In this document: in pieces, positions 1 through 11,622 of the stretch | Position numbering within the stretch: the stretch's first letter is position 1 | How the letters are laid out: every line of letters starts with the position of its first letter | Assembly (NCBI GenBank): GCA_029961685.1 | Contig: JARWKL010000007.1 | Coordinates: 20,469,013-20,533,012, forward strand | Reading direction: 5' to 3' | DNA: 64,000 nt | From: Aristolochia californica | Taxonomy: Eukaryota > Streptophyta > Magnoliopsida > Piperales > Aristolochiaceae | Made by a program: the position numbers and the translations under genes | Notes under the pieces: generated by a model | Seen by the model: the letters and a program-made list of their open reading frames with translations, nothing else | Told to the model about the DNA's origin: nothing | The model's database searches: none

Positions 1-162
1 TCTTTAAAAGCTTTGCATCCATAGCTCATTTGCATCTTTAACATGTTTCACACATGCATATCCATTTTTAAAACATGTGTGGATGAAATCTCTCTCTTGC
101 AAAACTCCAAGCTATTAGGGTTAAACTACTGGAATTTCCCAAAATTGGATAACAAAACTTTT
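1..162. repeat. Partial monomer (B-type back end)
   Basis: The window opens inside a monomer at the TCTTTAAAAGCTTTGCATCC segment. The GCATCCATAGCTCATTTGC and GTGTGGATGAAATCTCTC words are typical of B-class ends that lead into a C or B unit. The palindrome word carries a change here (TTTCACACATG). Confidence 0.85.
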
Positions 163-555
163 GTGTTCATTTGTGTTGGGCAAATAAATTTTCTTTATTC
201 ATATTTGTTATTGTTTTAAATTTTTTCCATACATCAACTATAAAATTTTCATTTTGTTGTAAGGTTTTTGCCGTGTTTGTTTTCGGGACGAAGGGAGAGC
301 GAAAAGTCAAAGTTTAGATTTAAGAAAAATATTTACATCTAAAATAGAAAAGCACAATGCACAATTGTAGGGAGAGATAACTCCAAAGAGTGTTTGTAAT
401 TTTTATGGATTGTAAGCTCTTTTTAGTTTTTATATCTCAGGTTTTGCAATCGTCGGGAAAAATTGGTGGCAGAGGATTTTTAACTGAGTGTTGAATTGCA
501 ATCCATAAGTCATTTCATACAAAAATATAGCCCGTTACGCTTGATAAATCACTTT

Positions 556-573
556 ACAATCATCTATGATTGT
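556..573. repeat. Short inverted repeat (8-bp arms, 2-bp spacer), class C
   Basis: ACAATCAT-CT-ATGATTGT is a perfect inverted repeat. It recurs in most C backs. In B, B2 and D backs the right arm reads ATGATTAA, so only six bases pair; in A it is largely lost. One representative copy is given. Confidence 0.7.
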
Positions 574-1389
574 TAGATCACATTTTTGAAAGTGGGCAAA
601 ATAATGACTTGTTAAACTCGGGTAAATATCCCACCGCACGTTCACTTGAGAATTTAATGAGCGTTTGTTATTCTCTTTAAAAGCTTTGGATCCATAAGTC
701 GTTTGAATCTTTAACATGTTTCAAGCATGCATATCCATTTTTAAAACTTGTGTAGAAAAAATCTCCTTCATGTAAAATTCCAAGCTTAATAGGGTTGGAT
801 TAATGAAATTTCCCAAACTTGGATAAAAAAACTTTTGTGTTCATTTGTGGTGTGTGAATAGATATTTTTTATTTACATTCATTATTATTTTAAATATTTT
901 CCACACATCAACTATAAAATTTTTATTTTTTTGTGATCTTTTTTCCCTTTTTTGTTTACGGCATGAAGGGGAAGCGAAAACTCAAAGTTCTGATTTAAGA
1001 AAAAAGTGTACATCTAAAATGGAAATGCCCAATGCACAAATGTAGAGAGAGATATTTCCAAAGAGTGTCTGTATGTTTGAGGGATCGTATGCACTCTTTC
1101 GTTTTTATATCTAAGGTTTTGCAATCGTCGGGAAACGGGGGTGGCTGGCGATTTTTAACTGAGTGTTGAATTGCAATCCATAAGTAATTTCATACCAAAA
1201 TATAGCCCGTTACGCATGACAAATCACTTTACAATGTTCTGTGATTGTTAGCTCAACTTTTTTAATATTGGCAAAATATTGGCTTGTTTGACTCGGGCAA
1301 ATATGCCACCGCACGTTCACTTGAGAATTTAATGAGCGTTTGTTATTCTCTTTAAAAGCTTTGGATCCATAGGTCATTTGCATCTTTAA

Positions 1390-1404
1390 CATGTTTCAAA
1401 CATG
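1390..1404. repeat. Short inverted repeat CATGTTT-C-AAACATG
   Basis: A perfect 15-base palindrome-like element found in units that precede C fronts, such as about 7,458, 16,218, 26,778, 45,418 and 60,628. Other B ends carry AAATATG (one mismatch) and A and C ends carry CTGGCATG or AAGCATG. One representative copy is given. Confidence 0.7.
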
Positions 1405-2476
1405 CATATCCATTTTTAAAACATTTGTGGATGAAATCTCTCTCTTGCAAAACTCCAAGCTATTAGGGTTAAACTAGTGGAATTTCCCAAAATTGGATAA
1501 CAAAACTTTTGTGTTCATTTGTGTTGGGCGAATAAATTTTCTTTATTTATATTTTTTATTGTTTTTAATTTTTTCCATACATCAAATATAAAATTTTCAT
1601 TCTGTTGTAAGCTTTTTGCCTTGTTTGTTTTCGGGACGAAGGGAGAGCGAAAAGTCAAAGTTTTGATTTAAGAAAAATGTGTGCATCTAAAATGGAAAAG
1701 CACAATGAACAATTGTAGGTAGAGATAATTCCAAAGAGTGTCTGTAATTTTTAGGGATTGTAAGCTCTTTTTAGTTTTTATATCTCAGGTTTTGCAATCG
1801 TCGGGAAAAATTGGTGGCAGAGGATTTATAACTGAGTGTTGAATTGCAATCTATAAGTCATTTCATACAAAAATATAGCCCGTTACGCATGATAAATCAC
1901 TTTACAATCATCTATGATTGTTAGATCACATTTTTGAAAATGGGCAAAATAATGACTTGTTCGACTCGAGTAAATATCCCACCGCACGTTCACTTGAGAA
2001 TTTAATGAGCGTTTGTTATTCTCGTTAAAAGCTTTGGATCCATAAGTCATTTTAATCTTTAACATGTTTCAAGCATGCATATCCATTTTTAAAACATGTG
2101 TAGAAAAAATCTCCTTCATGTAAAATTCCAAGCTTAATAGTGTTGGACTAATGGGATTTCCCAAACTTGGAGAACAAAACATTTGTGGTCATTTGTGGTG
2201 TGTGAATAGATATTTTTTATATACATTAGTTATTATTTTAAATATTTTCCACACATCAACTATTAAATTTTATTTTGTTGTGATCTTTTTTCCCTTTTTT
2301 GTTTACGGTATGAAGGGGGAGCGAAAACTCAAAGTTCTGATTTAAGAAAAAAGTGTACATCTAAAATGGAAATGCACAATGCACAAACGTAGACAGAGAT
2401 ATTTCCAAAGAGTGTCTGTATGTTTTAGGGATCGTATGCACTCTTTCGTTTTTATATCTAAGGTTTTGCAATCGTC

Positions 2477-2495
2477 GGGAAACGGGGGAGGCGGG
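2477..2495 (+). other. Class-A-specific G-rich box
   Basis: GGGAAACGGGGGAGGCGGG stands out in an A+T-rich monomer and occurs once per A unit, hence about once per higher-order repeat. It is degenerate in the A units at 837 and 4202 and extended in the one at 18365. In B, C and D the same place reads GGGAAAAATGGGTTGCGG or GGGAAAAATTGGTGGCAG. It has at least four GG runs, so a two-layer G-quadruplex is possible; that is inference. Confidence 0.7.
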
Positions 2496-2854
2496 CGATT
2501 TTTAACTGAGTGTTGAATTGCAATCAATAAGTCATTTCATACCAAAATATAGCCCGTTACGCATGACAAATCACCTTACAATGTTCTGTGATTGTTAGCT
2601 CAACTTTTTGAATATGGGCAAAATAATGGCTTGTTTGAAACGGGCAAATATCCCACCGCACGTTCACTTGAGAATTTAATGAGCGTTTGTTATTCTCTTT
2701 AAAAGCTTTGGATCCATAGGTCATTTGTATCTTTAACATGTTTCTGGCTTGCATATCCATTTTTAAAACATGTGTGGATGAAATCTCTCTGTTGCAAAAT
2801 TCCAAGCTTAGGTTAAACGAGTGGAATTTCCCAAACGTGGATAACAAAACTTTT

Positions 2855-4878
2855 GTGTTCATTTGTGGTGTGTGAATAAATTTTCTTCATTTACTTTTCT
2901 TATAAGTTTAAACTTTTTCCGTACTTCAACTATGAAATTTTCAGTTTGCTGTGATCTATTTGAGTTTTTTTTTTACGGGATGAAGGGAGAGCGAAAAACT
3001 CAAAGTTTTGATTCAAGAAAAATGTGTACATCTGAAACGGAAACGCACAATGCACATATGTAGAGAGAGACAATTCCAAAGAGTGTCTGTAATTTTTAGG
3101 GATTGTAAGCACCATTCCGTTTTTGTCTCAGGTTTTGCAATCGTCGGGAAAAATGGGTTGCGAAGGATTTTTAACTGAGTGTTGAATTGGAATCCATAAG
3201 TCATTTCATACAAAAATATAGCCCATTACGCATGATAAATCACATTACAATCATCTATGATTAATTATGTTTGCTTTTTGCAAATGGGCAAAATAATGAC
3301 ATGTTTGTCTCGGGTAAATATCCCACCGCAAGTTCACTTGAAAATTTAATGAGCGTTTGTTATTCTCTTTAAAGGCTTTGCATCCATAGCTCATTTGCAT
3401 CTTTAACATGTTTCAAATATGCATATCCATTTTTAAAACATGTGTGGATGAAATCTGTCTCTTCCAAAATTCCAAGCTATTAGGGTTAAACTAGTGGAAT
3501 TTCCCAAACTTGGATAACAAAACTTTTGTGTTCATTTGTGTTTGGCGAATAAATTTTCTTTATTTATATTTTTTATTTTTAACATTTTTTCCATACATCA
3601 ACTATAAAATTTTCATTTTGTTTTAAGCTTTTTGCCTTGTTTGTTTTCGGGACGAAGGGAGAGCGTAAAGTCAAAGTTTTGATTTAAGAAAAATGTGTAC
3701 ATCTAAAATGGAAAAGCAAAATGCACAATTGTAGGGAGAGATTACTCCAAAGAGTTTCTGTAATTTTTAGGGATTGTAAGCTCTTTTTAGTTTTTATATC
3801 TCAGGTTATGCAATCGTCGGGAAAAATTGGTGGCGGCGGATTTTTAACTGAGTGTTGAATTGCAATCCATAAGTCATTTCATACAAAAATATAGCCCGTT
3901 ACGCATGATAAATCACTTTACAATCATCTATGATTGTTAGATCACATTTTTGAAAAATGGGAAAAATAATGACTTGTTAGACTCGGGTAAATATCCCACC
4001 GCACGTTCACTTGAGAATTTAATGAGCGTTTGTTATTCTCCTTAAAAGCTTTGGATCCATAAGTCATTTGAATCTTTAACATGTTTCAAGCATGCATATC
4101 CATTTTTAAAACATGTGTAGAAAATATCTCCTTCATGTAAAATTCCAAGCTTAATGGGGTTGGACTAATGGAATTTCCCAAACTTGGATAACAAAACTTT
4201 TGTGTTCATTTGTGGTGTGTAAATAGATATTTTTATTTACATTAGTTATTATTTTAAATATTTTCCACACATCAATTATAAAATTTTTATTTTGTTGTGA
4301 TCTTTTTTTTGCCTTTTTTGTTTACGGGATGAAGGTGGAGCGAAAACTCAAAGTTCTGATTTAAGGATAAAAGTGTACATCTAAAATGGAAATGCACAAT
4401 GCACAAATGTAGACAGAGATATTTCCAAAGTGTGTCTGTATGTTTTAGGGACCGTATGCACTTTTTTAGTTTTTATATATAAGGTTTTGCAATCGTCGGA
4501 AAATGAGGGAGGCTGGTGATTTTTAACTGAGTGTTGACTTCAAATCCATAAGTCATTTCTTACAAAAATATAGCGCGTTACGCATGACAAATCACTTTAA
4601 AATCATCTATGATTGTCAGCTTAACGTTTTGAATATGGGCAAAATAATGGCATGTTTGACTCGGGCAAATATCCCACCGCACGTTCACTTGAGAATTTAA
4701 TGAGCGTTTGTTATTTTTTTTAAAAGCTTCAGATCCATAGGTCATTTGAATCTTTAACATGTTTCTGGCATGCATACCCATTTTTAAAACATGTGTACAA
4801 AAAATTTCCTTCATGTAAAATTCCAAGATATTAGTTTTGGACTAGTGGAATTTCCCAAACTTGGATAACAAAACTTTT
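2855..4878. repeat. B-C-A trimer 1
   Basis: Unit starts: B 2855, C 3528, A 4202; 2,024 bp in total. Class words are clear in all three fronts. The A unit has a degenerate G-rich box near 4,500 (AAAATGAGGGAGGCTGG). Confidence 0.88.
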
Positions 4879-6902
4879 GTGTTCATTTGTGGTGTGTGAA
4901 TAAATTTTCTTCATTTACTTTTTTTATTGTTTTAAACTTTTTCCGTACATCAACTATGAAATTTTCAGTTTACTGTAATCTATTTGCCTTTTTTGTTTAC
5001 AGGATGAAGGGAGAGCGAAAAACTCGAAGTTTTGATTTAAGAAAAATGTGTACATCTGAAATGGAAAAGCACAATGCACAATTGTAGGGAGAGATAACTC
5101 CAAAGAGTGTCTATAATTTTTAGGGAATGTAAGCTCTTTTTAGTTTTTATATCTCAGGTTTTGCAATCGTCGGGAAAAATGGGTTGCGGAGGATTTTTAC
5201 CTGAGTGTTGAATTGCAATCCATCAGTCATTCCATACAAAAATATAGCCCGTTATGCATGATAAATCTCATTACAATCATCAATGATTAATTATGTCAGC
5301 ATTTTGCGAATGGGCAAAATAATCACATGTTTGACTCGGGTAAATATCCCACCGCAAGTTCACTTGAGAATTTAATGAGCGTTTGTTATTCTTTTTAAAA
5401 GCTTTGCATCCATAGCTCATTTGCATCTTTAACATGTTTCAAATATGCATATCCATTTTTAAAACATGTGTGGAAGAAATCAGTCTCTTCCAAAATTCCA
5501 ATATATTAGGGTTAAACTAGTGGAATTTCCCAAACTTGGATAACGAAACTTTTTTGTTCATTTTTGTTGGGCGAATAAATTTTCTTTATTTATATTTTTT
5601 ATTTTTAACATTTTTTCCATACATCAACTATAAAATTTTCATTTTGTTGTAAGCTTTTTGCCTTGTTTGTTTTCGGGACGAAGGGAGAGCGAAAAGTCAA
5701 AGTTTTGATTTAAGAAAAATGTGTACATCTAAAATGGAAAAGCACAATGCACAATTGTAGGGAGAGATAATTCCAAACAGTGTCTGTAATTTTTAGGGAT
5801 TGTAAGCTCTTTTTAGTTTTTATATCTCAGGTTTTGCAATCGTCGGGAAAAATTGGTGGCGAAGGATTTTTAACTGAGTGTTGAATTGCAATCCATAAGT
5901 CATTTCATACAAAAATAAAGCCCGTTACGCATGAGAAATCACTTTAAAATCATCTATGATTGTTAGATCACATTTTTGAAAAATGGGCAAAATAATGACT
6001 TGGTCGACTCGGGTAAATATCCCACCGCACGTTCACTTGAGAATTTAATGAGCGTTTGTTATTCTCGTTAAAAGCTTTGGATCCATAAGTCATTTGAATC
6101 TTTAACATGTTTCAAGCATGCATATCCATTTTTTACACATGTGTAGAAAAAATCTCCTTCATGTAAAATTCCAAGCTTAATAGGGTTGGACTAATGGAAT
6201 TTCCTAAACTTGGATAACGAAACTTTTGTGTTCATTTGTGGTGTGTGAATAGAAATTTTTTATTTACATTAGTTATTATTTTAAATATTTTCCACACATC
6301 GACTATAAAATTTTTATTTTGTTGTGATCTCTTTTGCCTTTTTTTGTTTACGGGATGAAGGGGGAGCGAAAACTCAAAGTTCTGATTTAAGAAAAAAGAG
6401 TACATCTAAAATGGAAATACACAATGCACAAATGTAGAGAGAGATATTTCCAAAGAGTGTCTGTATGTTTTAGGGATCGTATGCACTCTTTCATTTTTAT
6501 ATCTAAGGTTTTGCAATCGTCGGGAAACGGGGGAGGCGGGCGATTTTTAACTGAGTGTTGAATTGCAATCCATAAGTCATTTCATATCAAAATATAGCCC
6601 GTTACGCATGACAAATCACTTTACAATGTTCTGTGATTGTTAGCTCAACTTTTTGAATATGGGCAAAATAATGGCTTGTTTGACTCGGGCAAATATGCCA
6701 CCACACGTTCACTTGAGAATTTAATGTGCGTTTGTTATTCTCTTTAAAAGCTTTGGATCCTTAGGTCATTTGAATCTTTAACATGTTTCTGGCATGCATA
6801 CCCATTTTTAAAACATGTATAGAAAAAATCTCCTTCATGTAAAATTCCAAGATATTAGTTTTTGACTAGTGGAATTTCCCAAATTTGGATAACAAAACTT
6901 TT
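4879..6902. repeat. B-C-A trimer 2
   Basis: Unit starts: B 4879, C 5554, A 6228; 2,024 bp. Same order and nearly the same length as the preceding trimer, which establishes a local three-monomer higher-order unit. Confidence 0.9.
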
Positions 6903-8921
6903 GTGTTCATTTGTGGTGTGTGAATAAATTTTCTTCATTTAATTTTTTTATTGTTTTAAACTTTTTCCGTACATCAACTATGAAATTTTCAGTTTGCTGT
7001 GATCTATTTGCCTTTTTCGTTTACGGGATGAAGAGAGAGCGAAAAACTCGAAGTTTTGATTTAAAAAAATGTGTACATCTGAAACGGAAATGCACAATGC
7101 ACATATGTAGAGACAGATAATTCCAAAGAGTGTCTGTAATTTTTAAGGGTTGTAAGCACCTTTTCGTTTTTACATCTCAGGTTTTGCAATCGTCGGGAAA
7201 AATGGGCTGCGGAGGATTTTTAACTGAGTGTTGAATTGAAATCCATCAGTCATTCCATACAAAAATATAGCCCGTTATGCATGATAAATCTCATTACAAT
7301 CATCTATGATTAATTATGTCAGCTTTTTACAAATGGGCACAATAATGACATGTTTGACTCGGGTAAATATCCCACCGCAAGTTCACTTGAGAATTTAATG
7401 AGCGTTTGTTATTCTCTTTAAAAGCTTTGCATCCAAAGCTCATTTGCATCTTTAACATGTTTCAAACATGCATATCAATTTTAAAAACATGTGTGGATGA
7501 AATCTCTCCCTTGCAAAATTCCAAGCTATTAGGGTTAAACTAGTGGAATTTCCCAAAATTGGATAACAAAACTTTTTTGTTCAATTGTGTTGGGCGAATA
7601 AATTTTCTGTATTTATATTTGTTATTTTTTATAATTTTTTCCATACATCAACTATAAAATTTTCATTTTGTTGTAAGCTTTTTGCCTTGTTTGTTTTCAG
7701 GATGAAGGGAGAGCGAAAACTCAAAGTTTTGATTTAAGAAAATTGTGTACATCTAAAATGGAAAAGCACAATGCACAATTGTAGGGAGAGATAATTCCAA
7801 AGAGTGTCTTTAATTTTTAGGGATTGTAAGCTCTTTTTAGTTTTTATATCTCAGGTTTTGCAATCGTCGGGAAAAATTGGTGGCAGAGGATTTTTAACTG
7901 AGTGTTGAATTGCAATCCATAAGTCATTTCATACAAAAATATTGCCCGTTACGCATGATAAATCACTTTACAATCATCTATGATTGTTAGATCACATTTT
8001 TGAAAATGGGCAAAATAATGACATTTTAGACTCGGGTAAATATCCCACCGCACGTTCACTTGAGAATTTAATGAGCGTTTGTTATTCTCGTTAAAAGCTT
8101 TGGATCCATAAGTCATTTTAATCTTTAACATGTTTCAAGCATGTATATCCATTTTTAAAACATGTGTAGAAAAAATCTCCTTCATGTAAAATTCCAAGAT
8201 TAATAGGGTTGGACTAATGGACTTTCCCAAACTTGGATAACAAAACATTTGTTGTCAGTTGTGGTGTGTAAATAGATATTTTTTATTTATATTAGTTATT
8301 ATTTTAAAAATTTTCCACACATCAACTATAAAATTTTTATTTTTTTCTGATCTTTTTTCCCTTTTTTGTTTACAGTATGAAGGGGGAGCGAAAATTCAAA
8401 GTTCTGATTTAAGAAAAAAGTGTACATCTAAAATGGAAATGCGCAATGCCCAAATGTAGAGAGAGATATTTCCAAAGAGTGTCTGTATGTTTTAGGGATC
8501 GTAGGCACTTTTTCGTTTTTATATCTAAGGTTTTGCAATCGTCGGGAAACGGGGGAGGCAGGCGATTTTTAACTGAGTGTTGAATTGCAATCAATAAGTC
8601 ATTTCATACCAAAATATAGCCCGTTACGCATGACAAATCACCTTACAATGTTCTGTGATTGTTAGCTCAACTTTTTGAATATGGGCAAAATAATGGCTTG
8701 TTTGACTCGGGCAAATATCCCACTGCACGTTCACTTGAGAATTTAATGAGCGTTTGTTATTCTCTTTGAAAGCTTTGGATCCATAGGTCATTTGCTTCTT
8801 TAACTTGTTTCTGGCATGCATACCCATTTTTAAAACATGTGTGGATGAAATCTCTCTCTTGCAAAATTCCAAGCTTAGGTTAAATTAGTGGAATTTCCCA
8901 AACTTGGATAACAAAACTTTT
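6903..8921. repeat. B-C-A trimer 3
   Basis: Unit starts: B 6903, C 7577, A 8251; 2,019 bp. The end of the A unit is mixed: an A-type TTTCTGGCATGCATACC word is followed by a B-type GTGGATGAAATCTCTCTC and a shortened AAGCTTAGGTTAAA, as also seen before the B at 2855. Confidence 0.9.
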
Positions 8922-10957
8922 GTGTTCATTTGTGGTGTGTGAATAAATTTTCTTCATTTACTTTTTTTATTGTTTTAAACTTTTTCCGTACATAAACTAT
9001 GAAATTTTCAGTTTGCTGTGATCTATTTGCCTTTTTTGTTTACGGGATGAAGGGAGAGCGAAAAACTCGAATTTTTGATTCAAAAAAAATGTGTACATCT
9101 GAAACGGAAACGTACATTGCACATATGTAGAGAGAGATAATTCCAAAGAGTGTCTGTAACTTTTAGGGATTGTAAGCACCTTTTCGTTTTTATGTCTCAG
9201 GTTTTGCAATCGTCGGGAAAAATGGGTTGCGGAAGATTTTTAACTGAGTGTTGAATTGGAATCCATAAGTCATTTCATACAAAAATATAGCCCGTTACGC
9301 ATGATAAATCACATTACAATCATCTATGATTAATTATGTCAGCTTTTTGCAAATGGGCAAAATAATGACATGTTTGACTCGGGTAAATATCCCACCGCAA
9401 GTTCACTTGAAAATTTAATGAGTGTTTGTTATTCACTTTAAAGGCTTTGCATCCATAGCTCATTTGCATCTTTAACATGTTTCAAATATGCATATCCATT
9501 TTTAAAACATGTGTGGATGAAATCTGTCTCTTCCAAAATTCCAAGCTATTAGGGTTAAACTAGTGGAATTTCCCAAACTTGGATAACAAAACTTTTGTGT
9601 TCATTTGTGTTGGCCGAATAAATTTTCTTTATTTATATTTTTTATTTTTAACATTTTTTCCATACATCAACTATAAAATTTTCATTTTGTTTTAAGTTTT
9701 TTGCCTTGTTTGTTTTCGGGACGAAGGGAGAGCGTAAAGTCAAAGTTTTGATATAAGAAAAATGTGTACATCTAAAATGGAAAAGCAAAATGCACAATTC
9801 TAGGGAGAGATAATTCCAAAGTGTGTCTGTAATTTTTAGGGATTGTAAGCTCTTTTTAGTTTTAATATCTCAGGTAATGCAATCGTCGGGAAAAATTGGT
9901 GGCAGAGGATTTTTAACTGAGTGTTGAATTGCAATCCATAAGTTCTTTCATACAAAAATATAGCCAGTTACGCATGATAAATCACTTTACAATCATCTAT
10001 GATTGTTAGATCACATTTTTTGAAAATGGGCAAAATAATGACTTGTTACACTCGGGTAAATATCCCACCGCACGTTCACTTGAGAATTTAATGAGCATTT
10101 GTTATTCTCCTTCAAAGCTTTGGATCCATGAGTCATTTGAATCTTTAACATCTTTCAAGCATGCATATCCATTTTTGAAACATGTGTAGAAAAAATCTCC
10201 TTCATGTAAAATTCCAAGCTTAATAGGGTTGGACTAATGGAATTTCCTAAACTTGGATAACAAAACTTTTGTGTTCATTTGTGGTGTGTGAATAGATATT
10301 TTTTATTTACATTAGCTATTATTTTAAATATTTTCCACACATCAACTATAAAATTTTTATTTTGTTGTGATATTTTTTGCCTTTTTTGTTTACGGGATGA
10401 AGGGGGAGCGAAAACTCAAAGTTCTGAATTAAGAAAAAAGTGTACAAAAAAGTGTACATCTAAAATGGAAAAGCACAATGCACAATTGTAGGGAGAGAAA
10501 ATTCCGAAGAGTATCTGGAATTTTTAGGGATTGTAAGCTCTTTTTAGCTTTTATATCTCAGGTTTCGCAGTTGTCGGGAAAAATTGGTGGGAGAGGATTT
10601 TTAACTGAGTGTTGAATTGCAATCCATAAGTCATTTTATACAAAAATATAGCCCGTTACGCATGATAAACCACTTTAAAATCATCTATGATTGTTAGATC
10701 ACATTTTTGAAAATGGGCAAAATAATGACTTTTTAGACTCGGGTAAATATCCCACCGCACGTTCACTTGAGAATTTAATGAGCGTTTGTTATTCTCGTTA
10801 AAAGTTTTGGATCCTTAAGTCATTTGAATCTTTAACATGTTTCAAGCATGCATATCCATTTTTAAAACATGTGGAGAAAAAATCTCCTTCATGTAAAATT
10901 CCAAGCTTAATAGGGTTGGACTAATGGAATTTCCCAAACTTGGATAACAAAACTTTT
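8922..10957. repeat. B-C-A trimer 4 ending in an A/C hybrid
   Basis: Unit starts: B 8922, C 9597, A 10271. The last unit begins as A but from about 10,460 carries C words (AAAAGCACAATGCACAATTG, then GTTAGATCACATTT) and ends as C, leading into a second A at 10958. A 12-bp direct duplication marks the switch at 10434–10457. This unit is 687 bp, longer than normal by about that duplication. Confidence 0.88.
10434..10457. repeat. 12-bp tandem duplication at an A-to-C switch
   Basis: AAAAAAGTGTAC occurs twice in direct tandem. Neighbouring monomers have it once before ATCTAAAATGG. The upstream side reads as class A and the downstream side as class C, so the duplication sits at a recombination junction. 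Confidence 0.85.
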
Positions 10958-11622
10958 GTGTTCGTTTGTGGTGTGTGAATAGATATTTTTTATTTACATT
11001 AGTTATTATTTTAAATATTTTCCACACATCAACTATAAAATTTTTTTTTTATTGTGATCTTTTTTTTGTTTACGGGATGAAGGGGGAGCGAAAACTCAAA
11101 GTTCTGATTTAAGAAAAAAGTGTACATCTAAAATGGAAATGCACAATGCACAAATGTAGAGAGATATTTCCAAAGAGTGTCTGTATGTTTTAGGGATCGT
11201 ATGCACTCTTTCGTTTTTATATCTAAGGATTTGCAATCGTCGGGAAACGGGGGAGGCGGGTGATTTTTAACTGAGTGTTGAATTGCAATCCATAAATCAT
11301 TTCATACCAAAATATAGCTCGTTACGCATGACAAATCAATTTACAATGTTCTGTGATTGTTAGCTCAACTTTTTGAATATGGGCAAAATAATGGCTTGTT
11401 TGACTCGGGCAAATATCCCACCGCACGTTCACTTGAGAATTTAATGAGCGTTTGTTATTCTCTTTAAAAGCTTTGGATCCGTAGGTTATTTGAATCTTTA
11501 ACATGTTTTTGGCATGCATACCCATTTTTAAAACATGTGTAGAAAAAATCTCCTTCATGTAAAATTCCAAGATATTAGTTTTGGACTAGTGGAATTTCCC
11601 AAACTTGGATAACAAAACTTTT
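10958..11622. repeat. Class A monomer, slightly shortened
   Basis: The A front is followed by an A back with the G-rich box. It is 665 bp because the T-rich stretch near 11,041–11,069 lacks several bases and the GTAGAGAGAGATATTT word near 11,155 has lost four. Confidence 0.85.

Larger units (their letters stand above)
163..2854. repeat. C-A-C-A block (two dimers)
   Basis: Unit starts: C 163, A 837, C 1511, A 2185. The expected B between the first A and the second C is missing. The A unit at 837 has an A-type back up to about 1,340, with its G-rich box degenerate. It then switches to a B-type end by about 1,400 (TTTCAAACATGCATATCC, then GTGGATGAAATCTCTCTC) and leads straight into C. This is what an unequal exchange between A and B would leave. 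The A at 2185 has the intact G-rich box at 2477–2495 and a mixed A/B end. Confidence 0.88.

Noticed and set aside
110..125. Telomere-like TTAGGGTT in ATTAGGGTTAAAC.
   Set aside because: It is a single word inside each monomer, never a tandem run, so it gives no evidence of telomeric or subtelomeric origin.
837..1045. Recurrent 60–107-codon open reading frames on the plus strand (about 66 codons in many A and B units).
   Set aside because: They recur only because the monomer recurs. Most begin at TTG, not ATG. They overlap reverse-strand frames, are interrupted or shifted in many units, and do not exist in most C and D units. I saw no recognisable domain.
2460..2500. CENP-B box in the A-class sequence TCGTCGGGAAACGGGG.
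   Set aside because: The right half (GGAAACGGG) matches, but the TTCG half is out of register by one base, so the essential spacing is not met. In other classes CGGG is lost.
8997..9209. Recurrent ~70- and ~82-codon reverse-strand open reading frames in B, B2 and A backs.
   Set aside because: Same reasons: TTG starts in most, antisense to the plus-strand frames, and length set by chance absence of stops in the repeat. The ~60-codon frames that do start at ATG show no family features.
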